Positions 25,283 to 32,571 of a stretch of 33,677 nucleotides of DNA are shown one piece after another. The DNA comes from Candidatus Abzuiibacterium crystallinum (GTDB lineage Bacteria; Omnitrophota; Omnitrophia; Omnitrophales; Abzuiibacteriaceae). Within the stretch, counting starts at the first letter, position 1. Every line of letters starts with the position of its first letter. The stretch is from contig PCVY01000072.1 of assembly GCA_002787155.1 (NCBI GenBank), positions 43,072 through 76,748 of the forward strand, in the 5' to 3' direction. The notes beneath the pieces are model-generated. The model searched no databases and was not told where the DNA came from. It saw only the letters and a program-made list of their open reading frames with translations. Both the position numbers and the translations under genes were made by a program.

Positions 25283-26415
25283 TCCCCTCGTTTGAGCCTA
25301 CTGCCAAAATTGAAAGTACTGTTCAACTTCGACAGGCCAAGAAAGCTGATGAATCCGAAATTATTCAACTTTGTGCCAAAATTTTTTCATTAAATCCGGA
25401 TTATTTAACCAAGATTTGGCAGTGGCTTTATCACGAAAACCCGGCTCGTTCAGATGATCAGCCTCAAGGCTGGGTTTTGATTTCGAATGGTCGTGTGGTG
25501 GGATATAGCGGCTCTATTCCGCAATGGTTTCGTTTGCGGGGCGAGAAGGTTATCTTCTCGTTTGCATCTTGTTTTTGTGTTTTACCGCCTTATCAACGGC
25601 ATGGCATTAAATTAGCCAGACAGTTTTTATCCGACCCTATGATTTCATATCCCATGACCAATTCGGCCAATGAAAAGACAGCAGGCATTTACAAATTCTT
25701 TGGTTGCATGGAAATAAGGCAATCAATGAAACGAATGATTTGGATTCGGCAGGTTGATCAACTGATCAAATTGCGATTACCGGCTGTGTGGCCAGGTTTG
25801 GCGTGGCCGCTGCAATTTGTATGGTCGATTGTTTCAGGTATTTGCCGTGGCATTTTTTGGACCAAAACCCGCAGTCGGTTCTTATTTGATGTGACTGATA
25901 AAGTTCCCGAGACGTTGGATGCCCTCGATGAACGGCTGTGCTCTTTATTTCCGATTGCTTCTGTGAGAAGCCGCGAATGGCTTACATGGCGATTATTTGC
26001 TCATCCGGAAAAACCTTATCAGCTGGTTTTAGTTCGAGACACCTCTCAAATACTTGCGGGCTATATCGTCACAGCCGAGCGGATCGTTAAAAACAATCTT
26101 AAAGCATTGGTGGTGCTTGATATTTTTTGCGATGATCGTGATCGCAAGCTTCTTCGTTCCATTGTATCGTATCTGCTGACACAAACCGAAAGGGGTCATT
26201 TTGATGTTTTGATCATTGAACCAATCACTGATAGAATCCAATCAGTGCTGAACGGAAAAGGATTTGTGGGATTAAATATCGAGAAAAAAACAATCGTGCA
26301 AAATAAGAACGGCCAGTTTTCTCAGACGCAAAATACAGAACAAGCATGGCGCATGTCTTCTTTAGACGGTGATCAGGACACCATGATTTGGACAGCATGC
26401 CCGGGGGATATATGA
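25279..26415 (+). CDS. GNAT-family acyltransferase
   Basis: This 378-residue protein has an N-terminal GNAT fold. QRHGIKLA (106-113) fits the Q/R-x-x-G-x-G/A acyl-CoA/pantetheine-binding loop, and SANEKTAGIYKFFGC resembles the family's final strand-helix. A longer second half (about 160-378) may be a second GNAT-like domain, as in two-domain N-acyltransferases. Its position after the ACP and FkbH-like genes suggests it moves a carrier-bound acyl group to an amino sugar. That is inference; acetyl-CoA could equally be its donor. ATGA overlaps couple it to both neighbours. Confidence 0.65.
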   Translation: MIPSFEPTAKIESTVQLRQAKKADESEIIQLCAKIFSLNPDYLTKIWQWLYHENPARSDDQPQGWVLISNGRVVGYSGSIPQWFRLRGEKVIFSFASCFCVLPPYQRHGIKLARQFLSDPMISYPMTNSANEKTAGIYKFFGCMEIRQSMKRMIWIRQVDQLIKLRLPAVWPGLAWPLQFVWSIVSGICRGIFWTKTRSRFLFDVTDKVPETLDALDERLCSLFPIASVRSREWLTWRLFAHPEKPYQLVLVRDTSQILAGYIVTAERIVKNNLKALVVLDIFCDDRDRKLLRSIVSYLLTQTERGHFDVLIIEPITDRIQSVLNGKGFVGLNIEKKTIVQNKNGQFSQTQNTEQAWRMSSLDGDQDTMIWTACPGDI

Positions 26416-27566
26416 GCCAGCCCGAATGGCGCATCGGCGACAAAAAATCGTTTACGCACCAATTTACTCGTGAGCAAGTGGAACAGTTTGCCGCTTTAAC
26501 GGGCGATCGAAATCCTGTCCACTTAGATGATGCTTATGCGCGCCGGACGCCTTTAGGAGCGCCTGTCGTTCACGGCATGTTAGCCGCTTCATACATTTCA
26601 ACCTTGGTGGGCATGCATTTGCCGGGGCCCGGTGCTTTATGGACTTCTTTTCAAGTGGATTGGCGGCACATGATTCGGGTGGGGGATACGCTTGAATTCG
26701 AAGCAGAAATATTACAAATCAGCCAATCAACACAAACCATGGAAATTAAGCTAACTGCCAAAGAGGTAAAAACCGGTAAAGAGTGTTTGACGGGCAAAGG
26801 AAAGGTGATGATGATGGAAGAGCCAAAACGCGAAAAAAAAAAGTCCATGAAAGGTGAGCGAATCCTTGTAACGGGAGCCAGCGGAGAAGTAGGCGCAGCG
26901 GTATGCCGTTCTTTAGCGGCATTGGGTTGCCGTCTGATTTTATGGGGACGAAACATGGACCGTCTAAAAAAAATTGCCAAAGAATTTCCCGATCAGTGCG
27001 AACAATGTGAATCAGTTGACTTAAATCAACCCAAGATAATTGCGAGTGCCCTTAAGAAAATAGCTGACGGAAAAATTTACGGTTTTGTACACGCTGCCTC
27101 AGCGCCCATTGTTTATTCCGATGTCGATCAGGCGTCAAATCAAGAAGCACTTCAGCAACAATGGCAGATAACCGTAGGCGCTTTTAATCAAATAGCACTT
27201 TCGCTTATTCCCCGTATGAATGAAGGCGGTGTGATTATTCCGGTGTTAACACAATATGTGGAATCAGCTGTCCCGCCCAAGATTTCTGCCTATGTCTCAG
27301 CCAAAACGGCTTTGTGGGGATTGGTTCGCTGTATGGCAAACGAATTAGGTATTCGCGGGATTCGGTGCAATGCCGTTTCTCCCAGCATGATCAACACACC
27401 TTTTTCGATGGAAGTCCCTGTTCGCATGAAACAAATCGAAGCCAACCGGAACCCTATGAAGCATTTGTGTCAAGTCGAGGATGTGGCCGATGCTGTGGCT
27501 TATCTCGTGAGCCCAAAGGCCAGCTTTGTTAATGGTGTCAACTTAGCAGTGACCGGCGGCTTATAA
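26412..27566 (+). CDS. MaoC hydratase / SDR ketoreductase fusion
   Basis: This 384-residue protein joins two domains. Residues about 1-140 form a MaoC-like hot-dog (R)-specific enoyl hydratase: LTGDRNPVHLDD (29-40) with catalytic-type D32 and H37, then VVHGMLAASY. Residues about 148-384 are a classical SDR with TGASGEVG (154-161), an active-site YVSAK (Y294, K298), and NAVSPSMINT near the end. The expected catalytic serine, 13 positions before the tyrosine, falls at Q281 (T280 adjacent). The pair could interconvert 3-keto, 3-hydroxy and 2-enoyl thioesters on the neighbouring ACP, for example to make a 3-hydroxyacyl substituent. It ends the main operon, and a 172-base gap follows. Confidence 0.85.
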   Translation: MSQPEWRIGDKKSFTHQFTREQVEQFAALTGDRNPVHLDDAYARRTPLGAPVVHGMLAASYISTLVGMHLPGPGALWTSFQVDWRHMIRVGDTLEFEAEILQISQSTQTMEIKLTAKEVKTGKECLTGKGKVMMMEEPKREKKKSMKGERILVTGASGEVGAAVCRSLAALGCRLILWGRNMDRLKKIAKEFPDQCEQCESVDLNQPKIIASALKKIADGKIYGFVHAASAPIVYSDVDQASNQEALQQQWQITVGAFNQIALSLIPRMNEGGVIIPVLTQYVESAVPPKISAYVSAKTALWGLVRCMANELGIRGIRCNAVSPSMINTPFSMEVPVRMKQIEANRNPMKHLCQVEDVADAVAYLVSPKASFVNGVNLAVTGGL

Positions 27567-27670
27567 AAACTGTCATTTGGTTTCATTGAGGTGCTTGCAA
27601 GCTTCCAGCCAGATCCCCTCAGAATAGCTTAAAATAAGGTGGAAAACAGCTGTTCTAACTCACCATGACT

Positions 27671-27699
27671 TGTGATAAACTAATCGTCACATTTTTTAT
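27671..27699 (+). terminator. Possible weak terminator hairpin
   Basis: TGTGA (27671-27675) and TCACA (27687-27691) can pair around an 11-base loop, followed immediately by a run of six Ts. The stem is short and AT-rich, so strong termination is doubtful. Partial read-through into the second group would be expected. Confidence 0.2.
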
Positions 27700-27728
27700 T
27701 TGAGTCTTGACGTAAAAGATGTCCTCAT

Positions 27729-27734
27729 AAGGTG
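27729..27734 (+). promoter_or_regulatory. Shine-Dalgarno choosing a GTG start
   Basis: AAGGTG lies just upstream of the GTG at 27739. It favours that codon over the TTG at 27700 for the second Gfo/Idh gene, whose conserved N-terminus (LRTLIIGYGYMG) begins only after the GTG. Confidence 0.5.
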
Positions 27735-27738
27735 TTGT

Positions 27739-28770
27739 GTGAAAAAAGCGCCACTAAGAACGCTCATCATTGGTTACGGGTACATGGGTGAGATCAGACG
27801 GGGAGTGATAGAACAAAATCCGCGTCTTGAACTTGCGGGTATTTGTGAAACCAGGCCTGAAATCAGAAAAAATATTATCGGCGCCCAAGTCTTTGAGGAC
27901 TACGAACAGGCTTTAGGAGAAAACGTCGATATCGTATTTGTCTGCACACCCAACAACATTTCGCCTGACATATGCATTAAAAGTTTAAATTTGGGAAAGC
28001 ACGTTTTTTGCGAAAAGCCGCCAGGCCGATCGGTAGATGACATTAAAGAAATCATGCGGGCCGAAAACCCGTCCACCAAACTCATGTTTGGATTTAATCA
28101 TCGTTTTCACCCCGGTATTTTAAGAGCTAAGTTAATTGCCACCGACAAACGTTTGGGAAACATTTTGGGATTAAGAGGTATCTACGGAAAATCGGGCGGT
28201 GCCAACTTTAAGCATTCATGGCGAAACAAAAGGCAAATTTCAGGCGGCGGCATTTTACTTGATCAAGGGATTCACATGATGGATATTTTTCGCTTCTTTT
28301 GCGGTGATTTCGACGAGGTGAAATGTTTTGCAGATAATCGTTTTTGGAAGTTTGATGTCGAAGATAATGCTTTTGTGATTCTAAAGAATTCAAGCGGTCA
28401 AATGGCAAGTCTTCACTCGTCTTCCACTTTGTGGAAGCACACTTTTCGTTTGGATATTATTTTAGAGAAAGGTTATATCGTTTGTGAAGGCTTATTATCA
28501 AAAAGCGGCAGCTACGGGCGGGAAAAATTAGTCATCGCCCGCCGTGAATTTGAAGATGAAAGCAATACAGCGGGCAATCCGATGGAAGAAATTGCATATT
28601 TTGATCGGGACACCTCATGGGAATTGGAAGTGGAAGAGTTCGTGAAGTGTATCGATCAAAACATAGTTGTCACCAAAAGTTCATCGCGCGATGCTTTGCG
28701 TGTGATGGAGTTGATTGAACAAGCATATCAGGATGCGGGGATTCGCGCGAGTGAGGTGTGTCCGAAATGA
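27739..28770 (+). CDS. Gfo/Idh/MocA-family oxidoreductase (second copy)
   Basis: This 343-residue NAD(P)-dependent oxidoreductase has LIIGYGYMGEIRRG near the N-terminus (9-22), the CEKPPG signature with the catalytic lysine, and GGGILLDQGIHMMD in the substrate domain. It is clearly a different enzyme from the Gfo/Idh gene before neuA, with shared fold but low obvious identity. It likely oxidises or reduces a sugar intermediate for this second gene group. It ends in an ATGA overlap with a zinc-ribbon methyltransferase-like gene. Confidence 0.85.
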   Translation: MKKAPLRTLIIGYGYMGEIRRGVIEQNPRLELAGICETRPEIRKNIIGAQVFEDYEQALGENVDIVFVCTPNNISPDICIKSLNLGKHVFCEKPPGRSVDDIKEIMRAENPSTKLMFGFNHRFHPGILRAKLIATDKRLGNILGLRGIYGKSGGANFKHSWRNKRQISGGGILLDQGIHMMDIFRFFCGDFDEVKCFADNRFWKFDVEDNAFVILKNSSGQMASLHSSSTLWKHTFRLDIILEKGYIVCEGLLSKSGSYGREKLVIARREFEDESNTAGNPMEEIAYFDRDTSWELEVEEFVKCIDQNIVVTKSSSRDALRVMELIEQAYQDAGIRASEVCPK

Positions 28771-29777
28771 AAAACATTATTTCGTTTGCTGAATTTACCA
28801 ATGCGGATTTAAAACCGACGGCGCTGATTGATCGATACAAAACATTAACAGTCGAAGGTATTCAACAATTTTTTGATCAACCGTCACGGGTCAGCATATT
28901 GGTTTGTCCTGCTTGCCAGTCTGGTAATTCAGATTCTGCTTTTCAGAAAATGGGAATGGATTATCTTTTGTGCCGTGCATGCGGAACGCTTTATGTGGCG
29001 CCGCGTCCGACGGATGAGGCTATCAAACAATTCTATATACATTCTGCTGCTCGACAATTCTGGAATCAAGAATTATCGAAAACGACTAAAGATAAACGTG
29101 AGACAAAAATCTTAAAGCCGCGTTATCAGTGGGTTCTTGACTCCACCCAAGAGAACATGAGTACGGCTATGCACATTGTGGATGTTCACCCAAATCAGGC
29201 GGTCTCTTTAATAGAATTGGCAAGTCTAGAAGGGTTTACGCGTAAAACAGTCGTGATGCCGTTGTTTGACACAGCAAGCGCGGAAACCAGCAAGCAAGTT
29301 GAGGTGATCAATTCACCGCTTGATCAAGCATCTTTATCCAATGCGGATGTCGTGACTTTGTTTGAAGTGCTGGATAGAACCTCAGATGCCAATACTTTGT
29401 TGAAAGCCGTGAATCGAATCTTAAAACCAAAAGGTTTGTGTTTTGTCACAGCCATTTTAACGAGTGGATTTGATATTCAAACACTTTGGTCAGAAGCGCC
29501 CAACCTTTATCCGCCTGATCGTTTAAACGTGTTTTCCCTGGAAGGTATCAAGCGGCTTTTTGAACGTAACGATTTTGAATGTTTAGAAATAAGCACGCCG
29601 GGTATTTTAGACTTGGAAAATGTGAAACAGGCAGAACAAGCGGTCATGCCAAGATTTTTGAAGTACTTGTTTGAACATCGTGATGATGCCGTCCGTAAGT
29701 CATTCCAGCAATTTCTTCAATCAAGTCTTCTCAGTTCTTACGGGCGTTTTTTAATTCAAAAGCGGGTGAAAGGATAA
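28767..29777 (+). CDS. Zinc-ribbon methyltransferase-like protein with degenerate SAM motif
   Basis: This 336-residue protein has the same plan as the one at 13972: a zinc ribbon (C47, C50, C69, C72) and a Rossmann-like C-terminal region with VVTLFEVLDR and a following LKPKGLCFVT strand. However, the SAM-binding glycine motif is missing: the equivalent strand is MHIVDVHPNQ (135-144) rather than a D-x-G-x-G form. It may have lost SAM binding, bind another ligand or act as a partner protein. The ATG at 28767 follows GAGGTG and overlaps the previous stop by four bases. Confidence 0.65.
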   Translation: MKNIISFAEFTNADLKPTALIDRYKTLTVEGIQQFFDQPSRVSILVCPACQSGNSDSAFQKMGMDYLLCRACGTLYVAPRPTDEAIKQFYIHSAARQFWNQELSKTTKDKRETKILKPRYQWVLDSTQENMSTAMHIVDVHPNQAVSLIELASLEGFTRKTVVMPLFDTASAETSKQVEVINSPLDQASLSNADVVTLFEVLDRTSDANTLLKAVNRILKPKGLCFVTAILTSGFDIQTLWSEAPNLYPPDRLNVFSLEGIKRLFERNDFECLEISTPGILDLENVKQAEQAVMPRFLKYLFEHRDDAVRKSFQQFLQSSLLSSYGRFLIQKRVKG

Positions 29778-29780
29778 TTC

Positions 29781-30395
29781 ATGTCTCACATTCTTCGTTA
29801 TTTGGATGAAGTGGCCGAAATCTCGCAAAAATTGGATCGGGAGCAATTAGAACAATTCACACTGTCTTTGCTCCAAGTTCGCGAAAGGAAAGGCCGCCTT
29901 TTTTTAATCGGGGTTGGCGGCAGCGCAGGTAATTGCTCACATGCAGTCAATGATTTTCGCAAACTTGGCGGTTTTGAAGCTTATTCGCCGGTTGACAATG
30001 TGCCGGAACTCACCGCCCGGACAAATGATGAAGGTTGGCATACTGTTTTTGAAGCATGGCTTCGGGGCAGTCGCTTAACGAGTCGCGATGCTGTTCTTGT
30101 GTTATCGGTGGGAGGCGGCGATAAAGAACGCAATATCAGTGCAAACATTGTTTATGCGCTTGAATATGCCAAGCAAGCAGGGGCAACCATTTTAGGGATT
30201 GTCGGTAGAGACGGTGGTTTTACGGCGCAGGTGGCAGATGTTTGCGTGATTATTCCACCGATTAATCCTGATATGATTACGCCGCACACAGAAGCTTTTC
30301 ACATGGTTATTTTACATATGATTATTGCGGATCCCAGAATGATGGTCATGGGAAATAAATGGGAGTCATCTGTTAAAGAGAAGGTTCATCGGTAA
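29781..30395 (+). CDS. SIS-domain sugar isomerase (GmhA-like)
   Basis: This 204-residue protein is a single SIS domain of the phosphoheptose isomerase type. FLIGVGGSAGNCSHAVNDFRK (around 41-61) is the phosphosugar-binding loop and helix, and LVLSVGGGDKERN is the second phosphate-binding loop. GmhA isomerises sedoheptulose 7-phosphate to D-glycero-D-manno-heptose 7-phosphate. No HldE or HldD partner is present, so the substrate here may be a different sugar phosphate. It begins four bases after the preceding stop with AAAGGA upstream, and it precedes two aldolase-family genes. Confidence 0.85.
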   Translation: MSHILRYLDEVAEISQKLDREQLEQFTLSLLQVRERKGRLFLIGVGGSAGNCSHAVNDFRKLGGFEAYSPVDNVPELTARTNDEGWHTVFEAWLRGSRLTSRDAVLVLSVGGGDKERNISANIVYALEYAKQAGATILGIVGRDGGFTAQVADVCVIIPPINPDMITPHTEAFHMVILHMIIADPRMMVMGNKWESSVKEKVHR

Positions 30396-30412
30396 GAATT
30401 TACATTCGATAG

Positions 30413-30417
30413 GGAGG
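30413..30417 (+). promoter_or_regulatory. Strong Shine-Dalgarno before the transaldolase-like gene
   Basis: GGAGG within AGGGAGGAAG sits nine bases before the ATG at 30427. It is one of the strongest sites in the window, suggesting higher translation of this gene than of the coupled ones around it. Confidence 0.65.
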
Positions 30418-30426
30418 AAGTAACTT

Positions 30427-31137
30427 ATGGCAATTTTTCTGGATACGGCAAAAATCGAAGACATCCAAAAGTTTCATCGCATGGGGATTATACGCGGTGT
30501 CACGAGTAACCCAACGCTTTTGTATCAAGCCGGCATTGTCGGTACATTTGATGAAATGAAAAAATATTTTATTCACATGGCTGAGCTCATCCAGCCGCTT
30601 CCTTTGTCAGTTGAGGTAACGAGCAATGATCAAGAGGAAATGATTCGGCAAGCCAAAGAATTTGCCAGTTGGGCTAAGAACATTAACGTGAAAATCACCA
30701 TTCATGGCCCTCAAGGTGAACTCCATAATTTGGAAGTGGTGCATCATCTCGAAAAAGATTTAAATATCCGTGTTAACGTGACAGCAATGATGAGCGCTCA
30801 GCAATGTCTGGTGGCTGCCATGGCGGGGGCAAGTTTCGTCTCACTTTTTTGCGGCCGGGTCAATAACATGGGCTACAACGCCATTGACGAAATTAAAAAA
30901 TTACGCCGGTTGTTAGATGAATTTCAGCTCAAAGCAAAAATCATTGCGGCTTCAACGCGTGAAATCTTAAACGTGGTGGAATGGCTGGGTGCCGGCGCTC
31001 ACATTGTGACCGTGTTGCCCAATTTGCTTGAAGGAATGATTGTGCATCCTTATTCAAAAGAAACAGTGCAAATGTTTCTACGTGATGGTGAAAGGGGATT
31101 GATGGCAGATGTCAAATCAAAAGCCGGTACGGTTTAA
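30427..31137 (+). CDS. Transaldolase-family aldolase (fructose-6-phosphate aldolase-like)
   Basis: This 236-residue protein belongs to the small class I transaldolase/F6P aldolase (TalC/Fsa) group. FLDTAKIEDIQ (4-14) and GVTSNPTLL (24-32) are the opening signatures. K89 in NVKIT is at the Schiff-base lysine position, and the RVNVTAM and SLFCGRVNNMG segments follow as in the family. Such enzymes cleave or form a carbon-carbon bond using dihydroxyacetone or a ketose phosphate donor. A housekeeping pentose phosphate role is possible, but a dedicated sugar-building role fits its position between a GmhA-like isomerase and an HpcH-type aldolase better. Confidence 0.88.
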   Translation: MAIFLDTAKIEDIQKFHRMGIIRGVTSNPTLLYQAGIVGTFDEMKKYFIHMAELIQPLPLSVEVTSNDQEEMIRQAKEFASWAKNINVKITIHGPQGELHNLEVVHHLEKDLNIRVNVTAMMSAQQCLVAAMAGASFVSLFCGRVNNMGYNAIDEIKKLRRLLDEFQLKAKIIAASTREILNVVEWLGAGAHIVTVLPNLLEGMIVHPYSKETVQMFLRDGERGLMADVKSKAGTV

Positions 31138-31906
31138 TTTAAAGCAAAAGCTTAGAAACCGCGAGCGTGTTTTCGGCACGTGGGCGTCACTTTTTCACCC
31201 CTCCATTGCCGAAATCTTCGGAGAAATGGGCGCTGATTTTCTAGGGCTCGATCTTGAACATGGGACGATGAGTCATGGAGATGCTCAAACCATGATTTTG
31301 GCCAGCCAATCAAAAAATGTTCCTTGTTTGCCGCGGATTGCCTCGCACAACATCGAAATGGGAAGACGTTTACTTGATTCGGGCGCTGATGGACTCATTA
31401 TTCCGATGGTCAATACTGCCAAACAAGCCAGCGATCTTGTCACGGCTTATAAATATCCGCCCTTGGGTCATCGCGGCTATGGCGTTGCCCGCGCTCAAGG
31501 TTATGGATTTTCTTTTAGTGAATACGCAAAAACCTGGAATGACTCCTCTACCTTCATCGTTCAAATTGAATCCATCAAAGCGATGGAACATATAGATGAA
31601 ATATTGAAGCTTGACCTCATTGATGGCGTGATGGTAGGGCCGTATGACATTTCAGGCTCTCTTGGCATTCCGGGTGAGTTAGAACATCCGCGGGTCCAAG
31701 AAACCGTTAATCAGATAATTCAGGCGTGCCAGACACATGGCAAATCGTGCGGGACACAGTTGGTTGATCCTGACACAGAGCAATTGGATCAAGCCTTTAA
31801 AGCGGGTTTTACATTCGTCATTTTGTCATCCGATGTTTTTCTGCTTTGGAAATGGAGCGAGCGCATGAAGGGTTTGCTTCATCCTTCCGTGCCGCAAAGA
31901 GTTTAA
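31109..31906 (+). CDS. HpcH/HpaI-family class II aldolase
   Basis: This 265-residue enzyme has the family DLEHG motif (48-52), which includes the metal-binding glutamate region, the LDSGADGLIIPMV strand-loop, GHRGYG and the metal or substrate glutamate and aspartate of VQIES and VGPYDIS. HpcH/HpaI enzymes perform reversible aldol reactions between pyruvate (or oxaloacetate-derived enolate) and an aldehyde. In a glycan locus it could extend a sugar aldehyde with pyruvate to a 2-keto-3-deoxy acid, but cleavage in the other direction is also possible. It overlaps the previous gene by 29 bases, and an AAAGGGGA site precedes it. Confidence 0.88.
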   Translation: MSNQKPVRFNLKQKLRNRERVFGTWASLFHPSIAEIFGEMGADFLGLDLEHGTMSHGDAQTMILASQSKNVPCLPRIASHNIEMGRRLLDSGADGLIIPMVNTAKQASDLVTAYKYPPLGHRGYGVARAQGYGFSFSEYAKTWNDSSTFIVQIESIKAMEHIDEILKLDLIDGVMVGPYDISGSLGIPGELEHPRVQETVNQIIQACQTHGKSCGTQLVDPDTEQLDQAFKAGFTFVILSSDVFLLWKWSERMKGLLHPSVPQRV

Positions 31907-31911
31907 CAGCC

Positions 31912-32571
31912 GTGAAATACAAACTTATTGCTCTTGATTTTGATGGTGTGATTGTCGAATCCGTTTTGATCAAGGACCGAGCATTTCAAGACTTGTTTGG
32001 CCGTTTCCCGGCACACTTAGATGAGATCATGGCTTATCATCGGTCGCATCATGCCGTGATCCGCTTCGAAAAATTTCGGCATATTTTTAATCACATCCTC
32101 AAAAAGCCTTACACGGATGACATCGAAAAAGAATTAGCGGATCGTTTTCACAAAGACATTATCCATCAAATGCTGGCGTGTCCTTTTGTCAAAGGGGCAG
32201 AAGCATTTTTGGAATTCTTTTCTCAGCAAGTGCCCCTTTATTTAATTTCCATATCACCGGCTGATGAGTTAAACGACATCCTAAAGCAAAGAAAATTAAA
32301 CGCCTATTTTAAAGAAGTCTATGCGGTGCCTTGGAAGAAAAAAGACGCCTTGCTGGACATCCAAAGAAAAGAGCAGGTTAGTTCCGGGGAAATCATTTTT
32401 ATCGGTGACAGCCCGGAAGATCAGAAGGCAGCTTCGGAAGCAGGTGTCGACTTTTTGGCGCGGCAAAGTCAAAATCAAATGCCAAATGAGACATCACCCC
32501 TTTTTGATGATTTGGAAGCAGCACACAGCTGGTTGCTTAAACGGATGAGTGCTTATGAGTCGGCCCATTAA
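31912..32571 (+). CDS. HAD-superfamily phosphatase
   Basis: This 219-residue hydrolase has the HAD motif I ALDFDGVIVES with nucleophile D9 and acid D11, motif II in LISISPA, and motif IV FIGDSPEDQKAA. A helical cap lies at about 15-90. It should remove phosphate from a small phosphorylated substrate, plausibly the sugar made by the neighbouring aldolases. The GTG at 31912 is chosen because upstream in-frame codons overlap the aldolase gene and the conserved strand starts just after it. It starts five bases after the aldolase stop. Confidence 0.85.
   Translation: MKYKLIALDFDGVIVESVLIKDRAFQDLFGRFPAHLDEIMAYHRSHHAVIRFEKFRHIFNHILKKPYTDDIEKELADRFHKDIIHQMLACPFVKGAEAFLEFFSQQVPLYLISISPADELNDILKQRKLNAYFKEVYAVPWKKKDALLDIQRKEQVSSGEIIFIGDSPEDQKAASEAGVDFLARQSQNQMPNETSPLFDDLEAAHSWLLKRMSAYESAH

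Larger units (their letters stand above)
27567..27738 (+). other. Gap between the two glycan gene groups
   Basis: This 172-base gap is the largest interruption after base 5255. It contains a perfect 10-base palindrome AACAGCTGTT (27645-27654), the palindrome GCTTGCAAGC (27593-27602), and a weak hairpin TGTGA/TCACA (27671-27692) followed by six Ts. It could hold a weak terminator or a promoter for the second group, but no clear -35/-10 pair is visible. Confidence 0.3.

Noticed and set aside
30427-31137. Transaldolase-like gene as an ordinary pentose phosphate enzyme
   Set aside because: It is possible, but its position between a GmhA-like isomerase and an HpcH aldolase in a glycan cluster argues for a dedicated role, so I did not label it as housekeeping.
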